Source of the DNA: Mageeibacillus sp. UBA1193
GTDB lineage: Bacteria; Bacillota; Clostridia; Saccharofermentanales; Saccharofermentanaceae
DNA: 23,615 nucleotides
Direction: 5' to 3'
NCBI GenBank assembly: GCA_002310155.1
Contig: DBYF01000009.1
Location: 1-23,615, forward strand
Part shown: piece after piece, positions 1 through 5,473 of the stretch
Position numbering within the stretch: the first letter of the stretch is position 1
How the letters are laid out: each line of letters begins with the position of its first letter
Made by a program: the position numbers and the translations under genes
Notes under the pieces: model-generated
What the model was told of the DNA's origin: nothing
The model's input: only the letters and a program-made list of their open reading frames with translations
Databases searched by the model: none

Positions 1-40
1 CGCATGGTATTCTATTTCGGTGACCGCATGTGCCGGGCTC

Positions 41-137
41 CTAAATCTGTGCCATTTTTCAGTGCTTTTCGCACAGGAAAGGCTACAGTGCCTAGGATAA
101 GACAGCGAGACTGGATGAACAGGAGGGAAACGTTTTT
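41..137 (+). promoter_or_regulatory. rplU 5' leader, possible L21 autoregulatory leader
   Basis: The stretch before rplU has no convincing gene but can fold. CTGTGC (47-52) pairs with GCACAG (71-76) around a loop holding one copy of the dispersed AGTGCTTTT motif, and a short AGGC/GCCT stem follows near 80-95. Many Bacillota carry an L21 leader RNA at this position through which the ribosomal protein represses its own operon. The assignment rests mainly on position; I could not match conserved leader bases. The ribosome binding site AGGAGGG is at 121-127, ten bases before the rplU ATG. Confidence 0.35.
61..70 (+). repeat. Dispersed GTGCTTTT / AAAAGCAC motif family, 20 copies (first copy given)
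   Basis: Copies of GTGCTTTT on the plus strand start at 62, 2576, 4418, 6910, 9290, 10846, 11901, 13082, 13160, 15691, 20703 and 23121. Copies of AAAAGCAC, the same motif on the minus strand, start at 8079, 9273, 10926, 15301, 18796, 20308, 21041 and 22137. Fifteen extend to the 9-mer AGTGCTTTT, and most are followed by C, G or T. Less than one copy of the 8-mer is expected by chance in a window this size. Eight of 20 lie between genes, although intergenic DNA is only about a tenth of the window. Flanks are otherwise unrelated, so it is a short motif and not a mobile repeat. Confidence 0.9.
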
Positions 138-446
138 ATGCAGTATGCAGTTATTCTGACAGGCGGCAAGCAGTACAAGGTTGCCGAGGGCGACGAGATC
201 TTCGTAGAGAAGCTCGAGGGCGAAGCTGGTGAGAAGATCACTTTTGACCAGGTTATCGCAGTTGCTGATGATAACGGTATCAAGGCCGGATCTGATGTTA
301 AGGCATCCGTTGAGGGCGAGATCGTTAAGCAGGGCAAGAACAAGAAGATCATCGTATTCAAGTACAAGGCTAAGAAGGGCTACAGAAGAACAAATGGCCA
401 CAGACAGCCGTACACACGCGTCCGCATCACAGGCATTAAGGGCTGA
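138..446 (+). CDS. rplU: 50S ribosomal protein L21
   Basis: Encodes a 102-residue protein of normal L21 length. It opens with MQYAVILTGGKQYKVAEGD and ends with the basic GHRQPYTRVRITGI tail typical of the family. L21 binds 23S rRNA in the large subunit. The start is fixed by AGGAGGG at 121-127. It is the first gene of the classical cluster rplU-prp-rpmA, with obgE following, an order conserved across Bacillota. Codon use (many GTT, GCT and AAG codons) differs from the accessory genes downstream and fits a highly expressed gene. The identification is firm. Confidence 0.97.
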   Translation: MQYAVILTGGKQYKVAEGDEIFVEKLEGEAGEKITFDQVIAVADDNGIKAGSDVKASVEGEIVKQGKNKKIIVFKYKAKKGYRRTNGHRQPYTRVRITGIKG

Positions 447-476
447 GACGGATATTAAGAAGGTTGTACCTGTATC

Positions 477-833
477 ATGATCTCGATCGTCATATGGAAA
501 GATCATAAGGGAAGCATCCTGGGGTTCTCGACAGAGGGCCACGCGGGATATGAGGAAGAAGGAAAAGATATTATCTGCGCTTCGATCTCGACACTCTTTA
601 CCACTTGCGTTAATGCACTGGAAGAGCAGCTTTCATGGAAAGACTTCTATATGGTCACAGGAAACGAAAGTAATTTCTGTGAGATATGGACACCGGAAGG
701 CATCACAGATAAAGAGCGGGAGACCGCGAATGTGATCTTCAGAACGATTATCCGGGGCATCCTGGATGTAGAAGAAAGTGTCAAAGAGAATTACGGATCG
801 GGTTATCTGCGGGTGACAACGAAGAATAAATGA
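477..833 (+). CDS. prp: Ribosomal-processing cysteine protease Prp (YsxB family)
   Basis: Encodes 118 residues, the usual Prp length. The signature GHAGYEEEGKDIICAS (about residues 21-36) holds the catalytic His and Cys of this family. Prp removes the N-terminal extension of L27 in Bacillota, a step needed for ribosome function. The gene sits between rplU and rpmA as usual, and the L27 encoded next door has the matching cleavable extension. The start at 477 has only a weak upstream AAGAAGG. The stop lies 19 bases before the rpmA start, so the three genes are probably one transcript. Confidence 0.93.
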   Translation: MISIVIWKDHKGSILGFSTEGHAGYEEEGKDIICASISTLFTTCVNALEEQLSWKDFYMVTGNESNFCEIWTPEGITDKERETANVIFRTIIRGILDVEESVKENYGSGYLRVTTKNK

Positions 834-852
834 GAAAATGGAGGGCTTGACC

Positions 853-1134
853 ATGTTAAAGATGAATTTGCAACTCTTCGCTCATAAAAAGGGTATGGGT
901 TCGACCAAGAACGGTCGTGACTCTGAATCTAAGCGTCTCGGTGCTAAGAAGGGTGACGGACAGCTCGTTACTGCCGGCAACATCCTCGTAAGACAGCGCG
1001 GCACAAAGATCCACCCGGGCACAAACGTTGGCATCGGTTCCGACGATACTCTCTATGCACGTATCGACGGCCATGTTAAGTATGAGCGTATGGGCCGTGA
1101 CAAGAAGAAGGTCAGCGTATATCCGGCAGAGTAA
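853..1134 (+). CDS. rpmA: 50S ribosomal protein L27 with Prp-cleavable N-terminus
   Basis: Encodes 93 residues from the ATG at 853. That start is preferred because GGAGGG lies at 840-845; an in-frame ATG at 838 overlaps this ribosome binding site and would add five residues foreign to L27. The protein begins MLKMNLQLF then AHKKGMGSTKNGRDS. The hydrophobic LQLF segment ahead of AHKKG is the extension that Prp cuts in Bacillota, exposing the mature N-terminus that reaches toward the peptidyl transferase centre. A strong terminator follows at 1193-1228. Confidence 0.96.
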   Translation: MLKMNLQLFAHKKGMGSTKNGRDSESKRLGAKKGDGQLVTAGNILVRQRGTKIHPGTNVGIGSDDTLYARIDGHVKYERMGRDKKKVSVYPAE

Positions 1135-1192
1135 TCTGTTCTTTGGATATTTCGGGGACTTTCCCTTGGTAATGGAAAAGAATCGATCAAAG

Positions 1193-1228
1193 GGTCTGAC
1201 CTGAAGAATATTCGGTCAGACCTTTTTT
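1193..1228 (+). terminator. Rho-independent terminator after rpmA
   Basis: GGTCTGACC (1193-1201) and GGTCAGACC (1214-1222) form a perfect 9-bp stem around a 12-base loop, followed directly by six T residues (1223-1228). This ends the rplU-prp-rpmA transcript and implies that obgE depends on read-through or a weak promoter in 1229-1267, where I see no clear -35/-10 pair. Confidence 0.92.
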
Positions 1229-1279
1229 CACCCGCGCCGGAAGACTTGTCCTAAGGCGCATAGAAGTAAGGAGGCAACC

Positions 1280-2548
1280 ATGTTTATCGATCACGCGAAG
1301 ATCCACATCAAGGCCGGGGACGGCGGAAACGGTATGGTTTCTTTTCATACGGAAAAATACATCACCAACGGCGGACCTGACGGCGGCGACGGCGGTAAGG
1401 GCGGCGATGTCATTTTCTATGCCTCCGAAGAATTAACTACACTTTCCAACTTCCGATTCAAGCATAAGTTTGTCGCCGAGAACGGCAGCAACGGCATGAA
1501 CAGGAAGATGTACGGCAAGGGCGGAGAAGACCTCCGTATCGCTGTTCCGGTCGGCACGATCATGAAGGATCTCGAGACCGGTAAAGTTATCGCCGATTTC
1601 ACGACTCCCGGCCAGGAAGAGGTCATCTGCAAGGGTGGCCGCGGCGGTCAGGGAAACATCCACTTCAGTAACGCGATCCGTCAGGCGCCGAAGTTCGCCC
1701 GTGCCGGTATCCCGGGTGAAGAAAGAGATGTATCTATCGAATTAAAACTCATCGCGGACGTCGGTCTTGTTGGTTTCCCGAACGCGGGTAAGTCCACGCT
1801 GCTGTCCGTCATTACTTCTGCAAAACCGAAGATCGCTGACTATCCGTTTACGACGCTCGAGCCGATGCTCGGTGTTGTTTCTGTAGGTGATACCAGCTTC
1901 GTTGTCGCGGATATCCCGGGACTTATCGAAGGTGCTTCCGAAGGTAACGGATTAGGCCACGATTTCTTACGTCATATCGAGAGAACACGTCTTCTGATCC
2001 ATGTGGTCGATGTGTCTGCACAGGACGGAAGAGAACCGATCTCTGACTTCGATCAGATCAACGAGGAGCTCCGTCAGTTCAATCCGCTTCTGGAGATGCG
2101 TCCGCAGGTCGTTGTAGGTAACAAGATCGACCAGGCTGATGACGAGGTCGTCAAGGCGTTTAAGGACGAGATGGAGAGCAGGGGATACAAGGTATTCCTC
2201 ATGAGCGCGGCAATCGCTGAAGGTACCAAAGAACTGGTCGACTATGTTGCTGCCCAGATCCAGACACTTCCTCCGACGATCCTGATCGAAGAAGCCAAGG
2301 AAGAGACGATCTACGAATTCAAGCCGGAAGAGAAGTTTAAGATCGAGATCGAGGACGGCGTATACTGCGTAGTCGGCGACTGGATCCGTGTCGTACTTGA
2401 GTCGACAAACTTCGACGATCCGGAATCTCTCGCATACTTCCAGAGAACGCTCCGTAAGAACGGTGTTATCGATGCGCTCGAAAAAGCCGGCTGTAAGGAA
2501 GGCGATCCGGTCAAGATCTACGACCTCGAGTTCGACTATATCGAGTAA
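1280..2548 (+). CDS. obgE: Obg family GTPase (CgtA)
   Basis: Encodes 422 residues with the three-domain Obg layout. The glycine-rich N-terminal fold covers about 1-158 (GGDGGKGGDV, KGGRGGQGN). The GTPase domain has the P-loop GFPNAGKST at 165-173, G3 DIPGL and G4 NKID. The C-terminal OCT domain spans roughly 345-422 and ends YDLEFDYIE. Obg proteins act in late 50S assembly and in stress and growth control, which fits the place next to L21 and L27. AAGGAGG at 1268-1274 sets the start. There is no hairpin terminator after the stop, only a copy of the AGTGCTTTT motif at 2575. Confidence 0.97.
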   Translation: MFIDHAKIHIKAGDGGNGMVSFHTEKYITNGGPDGGDGGKGGDVIFYASEELTTLSNFRFKHKFVAENGSNGMNRKMYGKGGEDLRIAVPVGTIMKDLETGKVIADFTTPGQEEVICKGGRGGQGNIHFSNAIRQAPKFARAGIPGEERDVSIELKLIADVGLVGFPNAGKSTLLSVITSAKPKIADYPFTTLEPMLGVVSVGDTSFVVADIPGLIEGASEGNGLGHDFLRHIERTRLLIHVVDVSAQDGREPISDFDQINEELRQFNPLLEMRPQVVVGNKIDQADDEVVKAFKDEMESRGYKVFLMSAAIAEGTKELVDYVAAQIQTLPPTILIEEAKEETIYEFKPEEKFKIEIEDGVYCVVGDWIRVVLESTNFDDPESLAYFQRTLRKNGVIDALEKAGCKEGDPVKIYDLEFDYIE

Positions 2549-2610
2549 GACACTGCTAACGGAAAACCTGAAAAAGTGCTTTTCTATCAGTAGGAAACAC
2601 ATCTTCCAGA

Positions 2611-2619
2611 TGATATAAT
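2611..2619 (+). promoter_or_regulatory. Extended -10 promoter for the HD-GYP gene
   Basis: TGATATAAT matches the extended -10 form TGnTATAAT exactly. No good -35 is seen 17 bases upstream, which is tolerable for extended -10 promoters. It lies 36 bases ahead of the ATG at 2656, with ribosome binding site AGGGGGTGA at 2644-2652 in between. Confidence 0.55.
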
Positions 2620-2655
2620 GAAAGATAGTGAACAGGATGACTTAGGGGGTGAACC

Positions 2656-4401
2656 ATGCTGTTATACTATGAGATATTATTCGCACTTTCCGTACTTTTT
2701 TCCATGATCTACGCGTTCATGTGGAACAAACACTTCGACGCGAACATCACGCTGGTGTTTTTTCTGGTTCCCGTGAATATCCTTTCGCACCTTGCTGTGG
2801 CACAGGCTGCAAATCAGGAGACTGCGATCCTGGGCACCCAGGTCATTTACCTGACTGTTCTGTTTAATATTCTGTTTGTATTCCTTACGATCGTGGAACT
2901 CTGCCACTATCATCTCCCGAAGCCGGTACGCGGATGCCTCGTCGGACTGACGATACTCTTTTACCTCCCGGTACTCTCGATCGGTCATTCGGATATGTTT
3001 TATGAGGATGTCTCTTTCGAAACGGGAAACAGTATCTCCATGCTGACAGAGAAACATTACGGTCCGTGGCATACCATTCTGTATCTGTGGATCTTTGTCT
3101 GTTTCCTTCTTTGTCTGATCGCATTAGTATACAGTTTTATTAAGAAGAACGATGTATCCCACAGGATCATCCTGATGCTGTTTATTCCGGTCGTTACATC
3201 GATGCTGACATTCTTTGTCGGACGAGTCATCTCAAGTAAGATCGAGCTGGCGGCGGCATCTTATGTCTTTGCCCAGTTTGCATACCTTCTCATCGTTCAC
3301 CGTCTCGAGCTGTACGATATCAATGAATCCGCGCTGGAGTCTCTGGTGCAGAAAGGGAACACCGCGTTCATTTCCCTCGACTTCCGCCTGAAGTATTTGG
3401 GATCTAATGAGACAGCGAAGCAGTGGTTCCCGTTCCTTAAGGAACTCCATGTAGATAAATCCGTCAAGGAGAATCCGAAATGCCAGGCAACGATCCTGTC
3501 GTGGATCAGAGATTTTAACGAGGGAAAGATCGATGATGATAACCACATCCATTATCATCTGGAAAACGGTGAGAGGATCGTTCACGTTGACGTCAATCAC
3601 CTCTATGACGGAAGAAGGAAAAGAGGATACCAGCTCTTTATCACGGACGATACGACCGATGTAAAGAACATCGAATTCCAGGAGAAGTTTAACACGGTCC
3701 TCCGCTTCGAAGTGGATCAGAAGACGGACCGTATCATGAAGATGAATGATCACCTTCTCGTCAGCATGGCGACGATGGTTGAAAGCAGAGACCCATTTAC
3801 CGGAGGTCATATCAAGCGTACCAGTGAGGGCGTCCGTATGCTCATCGAAGAGATGAAGAAGGACACGGCGCTGAACCTGTCGAAGAAGTTCTGTCAGTCG
3901 GTAGTAAAAGCGGCTCCGATGCATGACCTTGGAAAGATCGCTGTTCCGGATGCTGTACTTCTGAAACCCGGCCGATATGAACCGGAAGAATATGAGATCA
4001 TGAAGTCCCACTCGGCAGAGGGAGCGAAAGTCGTTCACGAGATCCTGAAGGATACCGATGACGAAGAGTTCCGCAGAATAGCAGTAAATGTCGCGCACTT
4101 CCATCACGAGCGCTGGGACGGAAAAGGATATCCGGAGAAGAGATCCGAACATGATATCCCGCTCGAGGCACGTATCATGGCAATTGCTGACGTATATGAC
4201 GCGCTGGTAAGTAAACGTGTTTATAAAGAGAAGATGCCTTTCGAAAAAGCCGATGCCATTATTCTCGATGGTATGGGCACACAGTTCGATCCTTCACTGG
4301 AGAAATACTATGTAGCGGCCCGTCCACAGTTCGAGGCATACTACCTGAGCCAGCTGAACGCGGACGCGACACAGTCCGATGAAGAAGAGAAAAAGGACTG
4401 A
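2656..4401 (+). CDS. Membrane HD-GYP domain protein, probable cyclic-di-GMP phosphodiesterase
   Basis: Encodes 581 residues. The first ~225 form about seven membrane segments, like the 7TM sensor region found at the start of some histidine kinases. A PAS-like stretch follows (about 230-345), then a short coiled linker and the HD-GYP domain (about 370-565). Metal-binding residues include the HD pair at 423-424 (MHDLGK), HFHHERWDGKGYP with GYP at 491-493, and ADVYDAL. The family hydrolyses cyclic-di-GMP to pGpG or GMP. No GGDEF domain is present, so it is a degrading enzyme or a pure sensor. It has its own promoter and appears monocistronic. The sensed ligand is unknown. Confidence 0.88.
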   Translation: MLLYYEILFALSVLFSMIYAFMWNKHFDANITLVFFLVPVNILSHLAVAQAANQETAILGTQVIYLTVLFNILFVFLTIVELCHYHLPKPVRGCLVGLTILFYLPVLSIGHSDMFYEDVSFETGNSISMLTEKHYGPWHTILYLWIFVCFLLCLIALVYSFIKKNDVSHRIILMLFIPVVTSMLTFFVGRVISSKIELAAASYVFAQFAYLLIVHRLELYDINESALESLVQKGNTAFISLDFRLKYLGSNETAKQWFPFLKELHVDKSVKENPKCQATILSWIRDFNEGKIDDDNHIHYHLENGERIVHVDVNHLYDGRRKRGYQLFITDDTTDVKNIEFQEKFNTVLRFEVDQKTDRIMKMNDHLLVSMATMVESRDPFTGGHIKRTSEGVRMLIEEMKKDTALNLSKKFCQSVVKAAPMHDLGKIAVPDAVLLKPGRYEPEEYEIMKSHSAEGAKVVHEILKDTDDEEFRRIAVNVAHFHHERWDGKGYPEKRSEHDIPLEARIMAIADVYDALVSKRVYKEKMPFEKADAIILDGMGTQFDPSLEKYYVAARPQFEAYYLSQLNADATQSDEEEKKD

Positions 4402-4449
4402 CCGAAAACAGGGAAAAGTGCTTTTCACAATTTCAAAATCTTCTTATTA

Positions 4450-4463
4450 ATTTGTTAACAAAT
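4450..4463. promoter_or_regulatory. 14-bp perfect palindrome, operator-like
   Basis: ATTTGTTAACAAAT is a perfect two-fold palindrome in the gene-free stretch after the HD-GYP gene. It lies about 30 bases upstream of a TAGAAT -10-like element (4492-4497) that could start the candidate RNA downstream. TTGTTAACAA recalls half-sites of redox repressor Rex boxes but lacks their spacer, so no regulator is assigned. Confidence 0.35.
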
Positions 4464-4530
4464 GAGCCATAGTGAATACACTTTTCATCTTTAGAATGAA
4501 ACCATAGAAAGAACAAAGGAGGACAGACCG

Positions 4531-4617
4531 ATGCAGGACGAACATACAACTCAGGCGATGGGGTCTGTTGAATCCTCCCGTTGCTTGAGTGAAGAAATAG
4601 CAAGAGTTTCTCTTTAA
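4531..4617 (+). CDS. Possible 28-residue small ORF
   Basis: An ATG follows a perfect AAAGGAGG (4515-4522) at 8 bases and opens a 28-codon frame ending TAA. The peptide is polar, with no signal, membrane segment or recognised motif. The ribosome binding site can be buried in the stem with 4574-4578, so the peptide may be regulated, a leader peptide, or an accident within an RNA gene. Only the ribosome binding site supports it. Confidence 0.2.
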   Translation: MQDEHTTQAMGSVESSRCLSEEIARVSL

Positions 4618-4657
4618 ATCTTTTGAGTTTGTAAAGTCTATCAAGACATAAGATATT

Positions 4658-4689
4658 CCCTCAGGGTGAAAGCCTTGAGGGTTTTCTTT
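4658..4689 (+). terminator. Rho-independent terminator of the candidate RNA
   Basis: CCCTCAGG (4658-4665) pairs with CC-T-TGAGGG (4673-4681) around a GTGAAAG loop, with one bulged T. TTTTCTTT follows. It also catches any transcript running on from the HD-GYP gene, which has no hairpin of its own. Confidence 0.7.
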
Positions 4690-4707
4690 ATACTGTTGAA
4701 TGCAAAG

Positions 4708-4742
4708 AAAAAGATGGTCTCCACCGGAGACCATCTTTTTTT
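4708..4742 (-). terminator. Terminator of the small lipoprotein gene, bidirectional
   Basis: AAAAAGATGGTCTCC (4708-4722) and GGAGACCATCTTTTT (4726-4740) form a perfect 15-bp stem around ACC. Runs of A and T flank both sides, so it can stop transcription either way. It lies 40 bases past the stop of the minus-strand lipoprotein gene. Confidence 0.92.
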
Positions 4743-4781
4743 GTTTGTTTGGTTGATAACTTGAGCTCAGCTGGAAGCAGA

Positions 4782-5243
4782 TCAGATACCAAGCTTAGAT
4801 GCGAGCTCTTTTGCAGTTTTTACAGCCTCCTCATCGCCGGAAGCAGTAATGGAAAGGAACATGTCTCCGGACTGCAGAGCAGCACTGTACATCTGGTCAC
4901 CCATGGTTACAACGATCTTGCCGCTGCTCTTCTTAACATCGGCACCCATCTCCTTCAGCATATCTACGCTGTCGGTAATCATGTCAAAAGCCTTCTTGGC
5001 ATCGCTGGAATTCTCTGCAACGACGTATGATACGTCAAGAGAGCCATCAGAGTTTGAAGCAGAATACTGCTCTTTTGCACGGTCTCCACCACCAAGATCT
5101 TCAACAGTCAGGCCAACTTCTTCACAAGCCTTCTTGAAATCGTCAACGGATACTTTCTTTGCGCCCTTCTTACATGCTGCCATAGAAAGAGCCATAACAC
5201 TTACCATAACGATAGCAGCAACTTTTTTCATTGTTGTCTTCAT
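4782..5243 (-). CDS. Small secreted lipoprotein, unknown function
   Basis: Encodes 153 residues. The N-terminus MKTTMKKVAAIVMVSVMALSM runs into a lipobox ending AAC (Cys about residue 23), predicting lipid attachment at the outer face of the membrane. The mature part is about 130 residues, charged and mixed alpha/beta in look (VSVDDFKKACEEVGL, DAKKAFDMITDSVDML), ending ELASKLGI. It has no cysteine other than the lipobox one and no family I can name. GAGGAG precedes the ATG, a strong promoter lies at 5310-5338 and a terminator at 4708-4742, so it is a well-defined single-gene transcript that is probably well expressed. Confidence 0.82.
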   Translation of the reverse strand: MKTTMKKVAAIVMVSVMALSMAACKKGAKKVSVDDFKKACEEVGLTVEDLGGGDRAKEQYSASNSDGSLDVSYVVAENSSDAKKAFDMITDSVDMLKEMGADVKKSSGKIVVTMGDQMYSAALQSGDMFLSITASGDEEAVKTAKELASKLGI

Positions 5244-5309
5244 ACTGATTATCTCCTCATTACTTTAGTCTTTTCAGTACATATCCGTGTGTGTCATGTA
5301 CCGAAATGA

Positions 5310-5338
5310 ATGATAACCATGTATGTTATATATGTCAA
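5310..5338 (-). promoter_or_regulatory. Sigma-A promoter of the small lipoprotein gene
   Basis: Read on the minus strand, TTGACA (5333-5338) is followed by exactly 17 bases and TATCAT (5310-5315), a full -35 and a 5/6 -10. The leader to the ATG at 5243 is about 60 bases. Confidence 0.8.
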
Positions 5339-5415
5339 TTTAATCCGATAGTTTTCTATATTTTTAACACAAAAACGCGGAGATTGTTTTTATACATTCA
5401 GAGAATTGTCGAATG

Positions 5416-5453
5416 AAAAGAAGGAGCCGGTTCATTTGAATCCGGCTCCTTCT
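5416..5453 (-). terminator. Terminator of the FtsX-type ABC operon
   Basis: AGAAGGAGCCGG and CCGGCTCCTTCT form a perfect 12-bp stem (arms at 5419-5430 and 5442-5453). On the minus strand a short T run follows. It lies about 20 bases beyond the permease stop codon at 5474. Confidence 0.85.
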
Positions 5454-5473
5454 GATCTTGCGTTTTTCAGATA

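Larger units (their letters stand above)
4504..4689 (+). ncRNA. Candidate structured small RNA or regulatory leader
   Basis: This is the only gene-free stretch over 300 bases (4402-4781). Downstream of TAGAAT at 4492-4497 the sequence can fold. GGAGG-A-CAGACC (4518-4529) pairs with GGTCTG (4562-4567) and CCTCC (4574-4578), a two-part stem of 11 pairs. TTGCT pairs with AGCAA further on, and CCCTCAGG/CC-T-TGAGGG plus a T-rich tail ends it at 4658-4689. A length near 185 nt is in the 6S-like size range, but I recognise no conserved RNA family. The same bases contain a 28-codon reading frame (4531-4617) whose ribosome binding site lies inside the first stem. Confidence 0.35.

Noticed and set aside
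12..542. 176-codon minus-strand frame across rplU
   Set aside because: It is antisense to rplU with no ribosome binding site or homology.
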